A DNA stretch of 64,000 nt from Frigoriglobus tundricola. Its GTDB lineage: Bacteria; Planctomycetota; Planctomycetia; Gemmatales; Gemmataceae. The stretch is from the NCBI RefSeq assembly GCF_013128195.2, contig NZ_CP053452.2:4216001-4280000 (forward strand). Direction: 5' to 3'. The notes beneath the pieces are model-generated. The model worked only from the letters and a program-made list of their open reading frames with translations. It searched no databases and was not told the DNA's origin. Positions 16,319-25,743 of the stretch are shown piece by piece. A program made the translations under genes and the position numbers. Every line of letters begins with the position of its first letter. Position 1 is the first letter of the stretch.

Positions 16319-19300
16319 ATGAAGTGGATGGACTCGATTCTGTCTCGTCTCAGTATCGCAACGCGCCCCAACCGGAGAGCCCGCCGGGCGTTCCCGCAGC
16401 TCTCGCTGACCCGCCTGGAAGACCGCACGGTGCCGACCGCCGATGTCTGGACCGGAGCGTCCAGTAATCTCTGGTCCGATGCCGGCAACTGGACGCTCGG
16501 CGCCCCCACCGCGGGAGAGGACCTGGACTTCCCCTCGAACGCGACGAACAAGACCTCGGTGTACGACAGCGGCCTAGGCGTCTCGAGCTTCGGCACGATC
16601 GCGATCGACGGCAGCGGGTACGACATCAGCGCGTCGTTCGCGGGTTCGCTGACCCTGACGAGCGGGATCTCGACGACCTACGGGTCGTCGATCTCGAACT
16701 TCGACATCGGCTTCGACCCGGGCAACGGGGCGGTCTCCGTCGGGACGGGCGGGACCCTCGAATTGGGGGGGGTGATCGCGGGCACCTCCGGCCTGGCGGT
16801 CTCCGGCGGGGGGACGCTCCAGCTCGGCGGGACCTCGTCGAACACCTACACGGGCACGACGACCGTCGCGAACGTGACCACGCTCGTCCTGGACAAGTCG
16901 AGCGCGACGGCGGTCCCCGGCAGCCTGTCGATCAGCGCCGGCGGGACGGTCCAGCTCGCCCAGTCGGACCAGATCGCCGATGCCTCCAGCGTGTCTGCGG
17001 GCACTCTCGCGATCCTCAACCTGAACAACTTCAGTGACACCATCGGCAGCCTGACGCTCACCGGGGCGACAGTCGCCACCGGCACCGGGACACTCACGCT
17101 GGGTGGGAACGTCACGACCAATTCCGATAGCAACACGTCCGTCATCTCCGGCAACCTGGACCTCGGCGGGGCCACCCGCACCTTCACGGTCGCCAACAAC
17201 GCCCAGCTCGACCCCGACCTCTCGATCACGGCCAACATCAGCGGGACCGGCGCGGGGCTCATCAAGGCGGGAGCGAATAGCCAGCTCAGGCTCTCGGGGA
17301 ACAACACCTACGACGGCACGACCACGATCGCCGCGGGAGCCATCGAGATCGCCAGCGACAACGCCCTGGGCGCGTCGTCGGCCGGGACGGTCGTCAATAG
17401 CGGGTTCTCGCTGGCCCTGCTCGGCGGCATCACGGTGGCCGAGCCGATCACGATCAACGGGGCGGGCTTCGGCGGCCTGGGGGCGGTCTTCAACGGGAAC
17501 GGCAACAATACGATTTCCGGCGCGATCACGCTCGGGGCCAACAGCACCATCGGCTCGCTGAGCGGCACGCTGACGTTCAGCGGCGCGATCTCCGACGGTG
17601 CCAGCAGCTTCGCCCTGACCAAGGTCGGCGCGGGAACGGTCGCCCTGACGAGCGCGAACACCTACGACGGCGGCACGACCATCACCAACGGCCTCAACGG
17701 GGGCGGCGTCCTCGCGATCAGCAACGGCTCGGCGCTCGGCACGGGCTCGGTGTCGATCTCCAACGGGAACGAGCTCGACCTCTCCAACGACATCACGCTG
17801 AGCCGGAACATCTCGTTCCAGGGCACGGGCGTGGGCGGCAACGGCGCGCTGCGGAGCGTATCGGGGAACAACACCTACTCCGGCACCGCGAGCGTCCAGG
17901 CCAATAACACCCGGATCAAGGTGGACGCCGGCCAGCTCACCCTCAGCGGCGACCTGACCGACGGCAACAACAGCTATAGCGCCGAAAAGTACGGCGCGGG
18001 CGTGCTGCTCGTCACCGGCAGCCTCACCTCGACCCTCACGCTCCACGCCATCGAGGGCGATCTCCGGGTCGACGGCTCGGACACCAGCGTGGTCACGCTG
18101 TACGGCGGCACCGTCAGCGGCACGGGCACGGTCGGCGTCCTCAACCAGGCCGGCGGCTCGCCCGGTACGGTCAACCCGGGGACCGGCGGCGGCACCATCG
18201 GCACGTTCACCACGACCGGCGGCTACCAGGTCGGCACCGGCGGCACCACCCACATCGACATCGGCGGGACCACCGCCGGCACCGGCTACGACCAGGTCGT
18301 CAACACCACCTCCGGCAGCGTGGACATCACCGGATCGGCCATCGATCCCACGCTCGTCGGCGGATTCGTCCCGGCCGTCGGCGACGTCTTCACGGTCATC
18401 GACAAGCAGAACAGCGGGGCCGTCACCGGCACGTTCCTCAACCTGGCCGAGGGCGCCACGTTCAAGTCGGGCGTCGTGACCTACCAGGTCAGCTACGTCG
18501 GCGGCAACGGCAACGACGTGACGCTGACCGCCGTCGCCGTCACCTACACCTGGACCGGCCTGGGCGGCGACGGCAACTGGAGCACCGCCGCCAACTGGGA
18601 CACCAACATGGCCCCCGCCGGCGGGGAGGACCTCGTGTTCCCCTCCGGCGCGGCGCGGCTGTCCAATACCAACGACCTGTCGGGCAAGAGCTTCCACTCG
18701 ATCACGATCTCCGGCGGCGGCTACGACATCAACGGCAATGCGATCACGCTGACCAACGGGATCTCGGACAGCGACGCATCAAACACATCCGAAATCCACC
18801 TCAACGTCGCCCTGACCGCGACCGAGACGGTCGACGTCGTCGCCGGCGGCGACCTCATCCTCTCCGGGGCGCTCTCCGGCTCCGGCTTCGGCATCACCGA
18901 GACCGGCGGGGGCACGCTCGAATACACGGGCTTCAGCGCGAACACCTACACCGGTACGACGACCGTCGACGCCGGTACGCTGATCGTCAACCGGGCCAGC
19001 GGGCTCAACGCCATCGCCGGCGACCTCGTCATCGGCGACAACAGCACCGGCGGTCAGTTGGTGCAACTCCAGAGCAACAACCAGATCGCGGACGGATCGA
19101 GCGTCACCGTCAACGAGGGCGCGTCGTTCGATGTCGGCACGTCCAGCGAGACGTTCGCGACCCTGGCGCTCCAGGGGGGCGCGACCACGATCGGATCGGG
19201 CGGCGTGCTCACCCTCACCTCCGGCCTGACGACGACCGCCGCCACCGGCCACACCCTCGCGACGGTCTCGGGCGCCGGCGCGCTCGACCTGAACAGCAGC

Positions 19301-22300
19301 GGGAGCTTCGCGATCACCGTCGCGGACGACCCCACCCTCCCCGTCGATGCCCGCATCAGCACCGTGATCCAGAACGGCGGGATCACCAAGAGCGGGACCG
19401 GCGTGCTGGCGCTCTCGGGCGCCAACACCTACGCCGGGGCCACGGCCGTGAGTGCCGGGGCGCTCCAGGTCGAGAGCGACGCGGCCCTCGGGACGGCGGC
19501 CGGCGGCACCACGGTCGCCGGCGGCGCGTCGGTGTTCTTCACCGGCCCCCGGAACGTCGCGGAGAACTTCTCCATCGCCGGCACGGGCGCGGGCGCGCTG
19601 GGCGCCCTGTACGGCACGTCGGGCTCGACCGCCCTGACGGGGACCGTGACCCTGACCGCCAACAGCCAGATCGGCGCCGCCAACGGCTCGGCCCTGACGA
19701 TCAGCGGCGACATCAGCGAGAGCGGCGGGGCCCGCAACCTGAGCATCGTCCAGGGCACCGCCACGGGCCTCACGGCCCTCGGCGGGACCAACACCTACTC
19801 GGGCGGCACGACGGTCGCCTCCGGCACCGTCCAGATCACCAACCCCGCGGCCCTCGGCACCGGGACGGTGACCGTGGGCGACGGCACGGCCACGGCGGGC
19901 CACCTGGAGATCGACCTCACCGGCACGAACACCGTCGCCAACACGTTCGCGTTCAACGCGCCCATCACCACCGGCCTCCAGGTCAATAGCGGGACCACCA
20001 CGTTCACCGGCGGCACAACGCTGAACAGTGACCTGGGTATCAACGAGTCCACGGGCACCTCGCTGAAGTTCGCGGGCGACATCGGCGACGGCGGCCAGAC
20101 CAAGGGGGTGACCAAGGACGGGACGGGCACCCTGATCTTCGCCGCGATCAACATCTACACCGGCACGACCTTCGTCGACCAGGGGCTCCTCCAGCTCAAC
20201 GCCTCGGGCGTCTCGGTCGCGGGCAACGTCACCGTCAGCGGACCCGGCACCGCCGCCACGGTCGAGGAGCTCCAGGGGAACCAGATCGCCGACGGCGCCA
20301 CGGTCAACCTGGCCAACGCCGGCGCCACGCTCGACCTCAACGGGTTCGACGACACGATCGCCTCGCTGTCGCTCACCGGCAGCGCGGTGACGACGGGCGC
20401 CGGCACGCTGACCGTCCACGCGGCTGGCGGAATCACCACCCTCGCGTCCTCGCAAACGGCGACCCTGAGCGGCCGTCTCGCCTTCGACGCCGCGAACAAC
20501 TTTTTCACGGTGGCCCAGGGGACGACCGCGAGCGGGATCGACCTCTCGGTCTCGGCGGTCGTCTCCTCCTTCGCGAACATCATCAAGGCCGGTGCGGGGA
20601 CGATGGCCTTTTCGGGGGCCAACACCTACAGCGGCGGCACGAACATCAACGCGGGTGTCCTGGCCATCAGCACCGACACCGGCGCGGGCACCGGCGTCGT
20701 GAACATCCAGGGGACGGGCACCCTCGACCTCTCCGGCGGGATCGCCGTCGCCAACACCCTCAACGTCGATTCGAGCGGCACCGCGGTCCGCAACTCGGGC
20801 GGGGCCAACACGATCAGCGGGGCCTTCAACCTGGGGGTCGACGCGACGATCGACACGGCCGCGTCGACCACCCTCAGCATCTCCTCGGTCGTGAACGACT
20901 CGAGCAACGGCTACGGCCTGACCAAGACCAGCGCGGGCACCCTCGAACTCGACGCCGCGAACACCTACAGTGGCGCCACCACGGTCTCCGCCGGCACGCT
21001 GCGCGTCAACGGCAGCATCGCCGCCAGCACGGGCGTGACCGTTGCCAGCGGGGCCACACTCGGCGGCAGCGGGACGGCCCCCGCCGTGACGGTCTCGAGC
21101 GCCGGCACGCTCGCCCCCGGCAACTCGCCCGGGGTACTACACACGGGCGCCCTCGCCTTCGTCAGCGGAGCGACCTACAGCGTCGCACTCGACGGCACCA
21201 CCGTCGGCACCCAGTACGACCAGACCGCCGTGACCGGCACAGTGACACTGGCCGGCGCGACCCTCTCGCCGTCGCTGGGGTACACGCCGGCGATCGGGGG
21301 CACCTTCGAGATCATCAGCAACGATGGCGCGGACCCGGTCAGCGGCGGCTTCAACGGCCTGGCCGAGGGCGCGACGCTCACCCTGGGCAGCGTGACCCTG
21401 AGGATCAGCTACGTGGGCGGCGACGGCAACGACGTCACCCTCACCCGGGTCGCGACCACCGCCACCACCACGACCGTCACGGCCAGTGTCGCGAACCCGG
21501 CGCCCGGCCAACCGGTGACGTACACGGCCGTCGTCGCCGCGAGCAGCGGCACCGCGACCGGGTCGGTGGACTTCTATAACGCCACCACTGGCGCGTTCCT
21601 CGGCACCGCGGGTCTCGACGGGAACGGGGCCGCACAACTCGCGACGAGCGCGCTGACCGCGGGTCCGAACCTGATCCGGGCCGTTTACTCGGGCGAGGGG
21701 AACTTCTTCGCCAGTTCCGGCGGGGTCACGACCCGGGTCGTCCGCGTGCCCCTGTACGCGGCGGGCAGCGCGGCGGGCGGTCCCGGCGTCGTCACTATCT
21801 ACAACGGGAGCGGTGCGGCTCGGGAGCAGTTCCAGCCGTTCGGGGCCTATGCGGGCGGGGTGAAGGTGGCGGTGGGCGACGTCAACGGCGACGGGTACAG
21901 CGACGTGATCGTCGTGGCCGGTCCGGGAACGCTCAACGGCCTGGTCGGGATCTACAGCGGGAAGGACTTCTCGCTGCTGAGCACGTACTTCGCGTTCCCC
22001 GGGTACCAGGGCGCGTTCAACGTCGCGGCCGGGGACCTGACCGGCAGTGGGGTCGCGGACGTGATCTTCTCCACGGCCACCGGGGGCGACTTCGTGTTCG
22101 CCTACGCCGGGGCCAGCAACACCTTCATCGTACCGGTGTTCTCGGCGTTCGACGGCTTCACGGGCGGGGTCACCATCGCGGCCGGCGACGTGCTCGGTAC
22201 CGGCCGCGACCAGATCATCGTGGGCACGGCGTCGCGGCTGGGGGCGGCCGGGGTGTTCAACTCGGGCGGGCAACTGGTGCAGTTGTACTTCGCTCCGATC

Positions 22301-22633
22301 GCCATCAACGGCGTGAACGTGGCGGCCGGCGACGTGAACGGGGACGGTCGGGCCGATGTCATCCTCGGGGCGAAGGACTCCACGCTGGTGCTCGTGTACG
22401 ACGGCGCGTCGCAGCAACTGGCGAACTATTTCTTCGCGTACCCCGGTCAGCCGGGGGTGACGGTGGCGACCGTGGACCGCGACGGCGACGGCAAGGCGGA
22501 CATCATCACCGGGTTCACCAGCGACACGAACGCGTTCGGGATCTACAGCGGGGAGTCGTTCACGCTGATAGATGTCGGGCTCTCGCCGAGCGGCTTCTTC
22601 GGCCTCAACGTAGCCGGCAGCGGGACCGCATGA
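16319..22633 (+). CDS. Giant surface protein: autotransporter-type beta-strand repeats, Ig-like domain, FG-GAP repeats
   Basis: About 2104 residues. The N terminus has a basic leader with the LTRLEDRTVPTAD motif typical of large exported planctomycete proteins. Residues about 40-1710 are many copies of the autotransporter-associated beta-strand repeat, each with a GTLxLxGxNTYxGxTTVxxGTL-like core (for example SGANTYAGATAVSAGALQVE), predicting a long parallel beta-helix. The array divides into two halves separated by a YTWTGLGGDGNWSTAANWD spacer near residue 745. A bacterial Ig-like domain follows (TTTVTASVANPAPGQPVTY), then FG-GAP-type calcium-binding repeats (VAVGDVNGDGYSDVIV, VAAGDVNGDGRADVIL). 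No C-terminal beta-barrel is present, so this is not a classical autotransporter. ATG 16319 and GTG 16307 are both possible starts. Confidence 0.85.
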   Translation: MKWMDSILSRLSIATRPNRRARRAFPQLSLTRLEDRTVPTADVWTGASSNLWSDAGNWTLGAPTAGEDLDFPSNATNKTSVYDSGLGVSSFGTIAIDGSGYDISASFAGSLTLTSGISTTYGSSISNFDIGFDPGNGAVSVGTGGTLELGGVIAGTSGLAVSGGGTLQLGGTSSNTYTGTTTVANVTTLVLDKSSATAVPGSLSISAGGTVQLAQSDQIADASSVSAGTLAILNLNNFSDTIGSLTLTGATVATGTGTLTLGGNVTTNSDSNTSVISGNLDLGGATRTFTVANNAQLDPDLSITANISGTGAGLIKAGANSQLRLSGNNTYDGTTTIAAGAIEIASDNALGASSAGTVVNSGFSLALLGGITVAEPITINGAGFGGLGAVFNGNGNNTISGAITLGANSTIGSLSGTLTFSGAISDGASSFALTKVGAGTVALTSANTYDGGTTITNGLNGGGVLAISNGSALGTGSVSISNGNELDLSNDITLSRNISFQGTGVGGNGALRSVSGNNTYSGTASVQANNTRIKVDAGQLTLSGDLTDGNNSYSAEKYGAGVLLVTGSLTSTLTLHAIEGDLRVDGSDTSVVTLYGGTVSGTGTVGVLNQAGGSPGTVNPGTGGGTIGTFTTTGGYQVGTGGTTHIDIGGTTAGTGYDQVVNTTSGSVDITGSAIDPTLVGGFVPAVGDVFTVIDKQNSGAVTGTFLNLAEGATFKSGVVTYQVSYVGGNGNDVTLTAVAVTYTWTGLGGDGNWSTAANWDTNMAPAGGEDLVFPSGAARLSNTNDLSGKSFHSITISGGGYDINGNAITLTNGISDSDASNTSEIHLNVALTATETVDVVAGGDLILSGALSGSGFGITETGGGTLEYTGFSANTYTGTTTVDAGTLIVNRASGLNAIAGDLVIGDNSTGGQLVQLQSNNQIADGSSVTVNEGASFDVGTSSETFATLALQGGATTIGSGGVLTLTSGLTTTAATGHTLATVSGAGALDLNSSGSFAITVADDPTLPVDARISTVIQNGGITKSGTGVLALSGANTYAGATAVSAGALQVESDAALGTAAGGTTVAGGASVFFTGPRNVAENFSIAGTGAGALGALYGTSGSTALTGTVTLTANSQIGAANGSALTISGDISESGGARNLSIVQGTATGLTALGGTNTYSGGTTVASGTVQITNPAALGTGTVTVGDGTATAGHLEIDLTGTNTVANTFAFNAPITTGLQVNSGTTTFTGGTTLNSDLGINESTGTSLKFAGDIGDGGQTKGVTKDGTGTLIFAAINIYTGTTFVDQGLLQLNASGVSVAGNVTVSGPGTAATVEELQGNQIADGATVNLANAGATLDLNGFDDTIASLSLTGSAVTTGAGTLTVHAAGGITTLASSQTATLSGRLAFDAANNFFTVAQGTTASGIDLSVSAVVSSFANIIKAGAGTMAFSGANTYSGGTNINAGVLAISTDTGAGTGVVNIQGTGTLDLSGGIAVANTLNVDSSGTAVRNSGGANTISGAFNLGVDATIDTAASTTLSISSVVNDSSNGYGLTKTSAGTLELDAANTYSGATTVSAGTLRVNGSIAASTGVTVASGATLGGSGTAPAVTVSSAGTLAPGNSPGVLHTGALAFVSGATYSVALDGTTVGTQYDQTAVTGTVTLAGATLSPSLGYTPAIGGTFEIISNDGADPVSGGFNGLAEGATLTLGSVTLRISYVGGDGNDVTLTRVATTATTTTVTASVANPAPGQPVTYTAVVAASSGTATGSVDFYNATTGAFLGTAGLDGNGAAQLATSALTAGPNLIRAVYSGEGNFFASSGGVTTRVVRVPLYAAGSAAGGPGVVTIYNGSGAAREQFQPFGAYAGGVKVAVGDVNGDGYSDVIVVAGPGTLNGLVGIYSGKDFSLLSTYFAFPGYQGAFNVAAGDLTGSGVADVIFSTATGGDFVFAYAGASNTFIVPVFSAFDGFTGGVTIAAGDVLGTGRDQIIVGTASRLGAAGVFNSGGQLVQLYFAPIAINGVNVAAGDVNGDGRADVILGAKDSTLVLVYDGASQQLANYFFAYPGQPGVTVATVDRDGDGKADIITGFTSDTNAFGIYSGESFTLIDVGLSPSGFFGLNVAGSGTA

Positions 22634-22661
22634 CCGGCCCCGGTCCCTCCGGCCCCTTACA

Positions 22662-22691
22662 CGCCCCGGGGCCCCTCGGCGCCCCGGGGCG
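22662..22691 (+). terminator. GC-rich hairpin after the giant gene
   Basis: CGCCCCGGGGC (22662-22672) and GCCCCGGGGCG (22681-22691) form a strong stem 30 bases past the stop codon. No T-run follows, so it would be a weak or factor-assisted terminator, or an mRNA 3' end stabiliser. Confidence 0.45.
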
Positions 22692-22835
22692 GTTCCGTGC
22701 GCCACCGGCCCGAACCGCCGCGCGGGGTCTGAGGGGCACCGCGTCCGTCCACGTTTGGGCGCGTTTTGCTGTTGCTTGTTATTTCGTCATGTCGACACCC
22801 GGCCGCGTGCTCGCCACCGAGCGGCAGGTGACGCC

Positions 22836-22946
22836 CTTCGATTGGAAGGTCGGGCACGTCGGGGCGCTGTGCTTCGCCCCCGACGCCTCACGTGCGCCGC
22901 CGGTGGGACCGAATCGCTCGCCGCGTTCGGCGCAGACGTTTTACGC
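22836..22946 (+). pseudogene. Frame-shifted WD40 C-terminal fragment
   Basis: One frame reads FDWKVGHVGALCFAPDA and the next continues LTCAAGGTESLAAFGAD. Joined, they match the terminal blade of the WD40 gene before the giant gene (WRIGRVRGVAFAPDGLTC...). This is a decayed WD40 end, so the giant gene is bracketed by WD40 sequence. The surrounding interval 22692-23048 has nothing else recognisable. Confidence 0.5.
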
Positions 22947-23048
22947 CGTTCGGCTGCCGCCTGAATTGTTTTTCTTGAGGCGAGGCGGTCAAATTCCCGC
23001 GTCGGGCCGATTCCCGTTCTAAAGTTAGGTAACGTTCTCCTTTGCCTC

Positions 23049-24137
23049 ATGCGTTGGCTTCCGCCCATGCCACCGGCACCGACCGCGGACAGCGGCACCT
23101 ATCGACCCTACACCAAATCGGCCGGCGCCGAACCGCTGCCCGGCTACCGCTTGCTTTCGCCCCTCGGGCGCGGCGGGTTCGGTGAGGTGTGGAAGTGCGA
23201 AGCGCCCGGCGGGCTCCACAAGGCCATCAAGTTCGTCGCCTCCCAGTCCGAAGACGGGCGCGGGGACGAGCGGTTCGGGCAGGAGCTCGCCGCGTTCGAA
23301 CAGATCAAGGCCATCCGCCACCCGTTCCTCCTCACCCTCGAGCGCGTCGAACAGATCGGCGGCGAACTCGTGATGGTGATGGAGCTGGCCGACCGCCAGC
23401 TCCAGGACCGGTTCACCGAGTGCCGCAACTGCGGCCTGCCCGGCATCCCCCGCGACGAGCTGCTCGCGTACTTCGCCGACGCCGCGGAGGCGCTCGACGT
23501 CATCTCCGCGAAGTTCAACCTCCAGCACCTGGACGTGAAACCGGCGAACCTGTTTCTCGTGTCCGGGCACGTGAAGGTGGGCGACTACGGCCTCGTCGCC
23601 CAGCTCGAAGGGCCGGACGGCGGGAACCGCGGGCTGACGCCCCGGTACGTCGCCCCCGAGGTGCTGCACGGCAACCCCAGCAGCTGCTCCGACCAGTACA
23701 GCCTCGCGCTCGTGTACCAGGAACTGCTCACCGGCCAGTTCCCGTACCCCGGCCGCACCCCGCAACAGTTGATGTTGCAGCACGTGTCGTCGCAGCCGAA
23801 CCTGGACCCGCTGCCGCCGTGCGATCAGCCGGCGGTGGCGAAGGCGCTGGCGAAGCAGCCGGACGCCCGGTTCCCGTCGTGCCTGGCCTTCGTTCAGGGG
23901 CTGATGGCGGCGGGGGCCGACACCGCCCTGCCGGCCGCCGCGATGACCCTGCGGCGCGCGCGGGTGGACCGGTCCGTTGCCGAGATGACCCCGGCGCCGT
24001 CGGCACCGGGCGAGGGCGACTACCCGGGCAACGCCTCCGGCGAGCGCGCGCACCCGACGCACCCCCACCCGAGTACGCTGCGGGGCTCCCGGTCCGAACC
24101 GACCCAGAGCTCACGCTGCCGGCGCGGCCGCACCTGA
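23049..24137 (+). CDS. Serine/threonine protein kinase (probable N-terminal part of a split kinase-PilZ gene)
   Basis: The first about 290 residues are a Hanks-type kinase: glycine loop LGRGGFGEVWKCE near residue 40, AIKFV lysine, catalytic loop LQHLDVKPANLFL near residue 160 (HLD instead of HRD, catalytic Asp kept), VGDYGLV in place of DFG, and VAPEVL. After about residue 315 the frame turns into a Pro/His-rich tail and stops at 24137. Neighbouring frames carry what looks like the true continuation, so this stop is probably produced by a one-base deletion in the C-run at 24062-24066. If unbroken, the kinase would continue through a Pro-rich linker into the protein at 24175-25080. Confidence 0.8.
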   Translation: MRWLPPMPPAPTADSGTYRPYTKSAGAEPLPGYRLLSPLGRGGFGEVWKCEAPGGLHKAIKFVASQSEDGRGDERFGQELAAFEQIKAIRHPFLLTLERVEQIGGELVMVMELADRQLQDRFTECRNCGLPGIPRDELLAYFADAAEALDVISAKFNLQHLDVKPANLFLVSGHVKVGDYGLVAQLEGPDGGNRGLTPRYVAPEVLHGNPSSCSDQYSLALVYQELLTGQFPYPGRTPQQLMLQHVSSQPNLDPLPPCDQPAVAKALAKQPDARFPSCLAFVQGLMAAGADTALPAAAMTLRRARVDRSVAEMTPAPSAPGEGDYPGNASGERAHPTHPHPSTLRGSRSEPTQSSRCRRGRT

Positions 24138-24174
24138 CGACCCCGGCGGGGGCAAGCCGAGCCTCCCGCCGCTC

Positions 24175-25080
24175 GTGTCGGCCAGCCGCCGACCGCAGGC
24201 GCCGGCGAGCCGGTCCGCGCCCGGTGTGCCCCAGAACCAACCGCCGCAGCCCGCGGCGCGGCCCCCGTCCCCCCTCGACGAGCCCGAGGCCGGGCTGGTG
24301 GTGCTGGACGCGATCCGGTCCGTCCTGCCGGTCGCCACGCTCATCGGCATGGAGGGCGGCACGGCCCTGCTCGGCCCGCAGGCGTTCAGCTCCGCGGTTG
24401 TGGAGGCGGCGGCCAACGGCGGGCACGTGCCCGAGTTGCCCGGCGACATCGGCCGGCTCGCCGACGGGAGCTGGGTGTGCCAGTTCCCGACCACGGTCCC
24501 GCTGTCCGTGGTGCCGATCAAACTGGCCGTGCTCCACGAACTGTGGGGCGTGTCGGTCGAGCAACCGGACCCGGCGCACCTGGTGCTCCGGCGGACCGTC
24601 GGCGGGGGCGGGTTCTTCGGCGGGAAGAAGTTCGGGTTCGAGGTGAGCGTCCTGCTGCCGGCGCCCGGGAAACCGGTGGGCGAGGTGACCGTCCTGGGGC
24701 GGGTGTTCGGGACCCCGGACCCGAAGTTCGCCCGCGACGCGCTCGACGTGCTGCCCAAGCTCCTGGCCGACGTCAGCCGCCAGTTGTGTAACGTCCAGGA
24801 CCGGCGCCGGCACCCGCGGATCGCGTGCGGGCTGGAAGTCACCCTCTACCCGGTCCACAACGACGGCGGGGTCGACCCGGCCGTGACGGCCCGCTGCCGC
24901 GACGTGTCGCTCGGTGGGGTCGCGTTCATCACCCCCGCACAGATCCAGGCGAAGTACGCTTACGTCACGTTCCCCGGCGTCGCGGCCGCCGGCGGGCACG
25001 CCATCTTGACCCGACTGGTCCGCGTGAACCCCCTCGGCATGGAGCGGCACTACGGCGTCCAGTACCGCACCGACCTGTGA
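24175..25080 (+). CDS. PilZ-like domain protein (probable C-terminal part of the split kinase gene)
   Basis: A 301-residue open frame. Residues 1-40 are a Pro/Ala/Ser-rich linker, and residues about 45-200 are a globular region I do not recognise. Residues about 205-300 resemble a PilZ domain (c-di-GMP effector): DRRRHPRIACGLEVTLYPV gives the RxxxR motif and CRDVSLGGVAFITP the D/NxSxxG motif. The frame is open upstream to about 24149, and translation from 24175 would need a GTG with no clear ribosome site. It is therefore more likely the end of the kinase gene, displaced by one-base deletions in homopolymers at 24062-24066 (C5) and 24148-24152 (G5). Confidence 0.7.
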   Translation: MSASRRPQAPASRSAPGVPQNQPPQPAARPPSPLDEPEAGLVVLDAIRSVLPVATLIGMEGGTALLGPQAFSSAVVEAAANGGHVPELPGDIGRLADGSWVCQFPTTVPLSVVPIKLAVLHELWGVSVEQPDPAHLVLRRTVGGGGFFGGKKFGFEVSVLLPAPGKPVGEVTVLGRVFGTPDPKFARDALDVLPKLLADVSRQLCNVQDRRRHPRIACGLEVTLYPVHNDGGVDPAVTARCRDVSLGGVAFITPAQIQAKYAYVTFPGVAAAGGHAILTRLVRVNPLGMERHYGVQYRTDL

Positions 25081-25087
25081 CCGGTCC

Positions 25088-25480
25088 TCACCCGCCGAAC
25101 AGCCCGTGGGCGATCAGCACCTCACCCAGCCCGAACGAGCACAGGTTCGCGACCGTGACGGCCGCGAGGTCGCGGAGCGTCGCCCGCCGGTCGCGCGGGC
25201 GGCCGCGGACGAACGCGTACCAGAAGATCGCGCACTCGGCCGCCGGCGCGAACGTCTCCGCGACGAGCAGGTACAGCCACCGCTGCTCCGACGGGCCGAA
25301 CACCTGCGGCAGCACGAGCCACACCACCGGGTACGTACACGCGGTCAGCCACACGCCCGCGAACAGCCGCACACTCAGCGGGTGCCGCCGCGACAGCAGC
25401 GCGACCAGCACCGGCGCCTCAACGGCGACGGTGATGAGATAGCCGATGAGCATCAGCCGGAGGTAGTCGGCGTCGGGCAC
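25088..25480 (-). CDS. Small integral membrane protein, unknown function
   Basis: A 130-residue protein with four predicted membrane helices: LRLMLIGYLITVAVEAPVLV, LFAGVWLTACTYPVVWLVL, WLYLLVAETFAPAAECAIF and AAVTVANLCSFGLGEVLIAH. The loops are basic (RGRPRDRRA) on one side. GTG at 25480 is taken as the start because the upstream frame is Arg-rich and not membrane-like; a Met seven codons later is also possible. I do not recognise a family. It ends eight bases from the PilZ gene stop, convergently. Confidence 0.6.
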   Translation of the reverse strand: MPDADYLRLMLIGYLITVAVEAPVLVALLSRRHPLSVRLFAGVWLTACTYPVVWLVLPQVFGPSEQRWLYLLVAETFAPAAECAIFWYAFVRGRPRDRRATLRDLAAVTVANLCSFGLGEVLIAHGLFGG

Positions 25481-25675
25481 GGTGTTCTCGGGGGTGGCAG
25501 AACGAGGGGTCAGCAGGGCCGTGATGCTACCCGTTCGGGCGCGTGGCTTGTAGCCCGATTCGACCGCACCGGCCGCGGCGGCCCGGAACGGGACGCACCC
25601 GCGATCGTGTGGATGCGTGATGGCGTCGTCCCGCTGGTGCCGGTATTTCTTCAGTCGCTGGCCTGTGAGGCCGGT

Positions 25676-25706
25676 GCGACACGAGGCGCGGAGCACCGGC
25701 CTCACA
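25676..25706 (+). repeat. 31-base intergenic repeat, copy A (exact match at 48216-48246)
   Basis: The 31 bases starting GCGACACGAGGCGCGGAGCA occur again, identical, at 48216-48246. Here the repeat is embedded in a larger palindrome, with GGCCTGTGAGGCCGGTG just upstream and CACCGGCCTCACAGGGGCC inside and after it, so it belongs to a REP-like hairpin family. Confidence 0.75.
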
Positions 25707-25743
25707 GGGGCCAGCGACAGCCAGAGACCACGACGGGCCCGCA

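Noticed and set aside
16574..18697. Long minus-strand open frames (700 and 558 residues) under the giant gene
   Set aside because: They are antisense translations of a high-GC repeat gene, with low-complexity Gly/Arg/Asp content and no start context.
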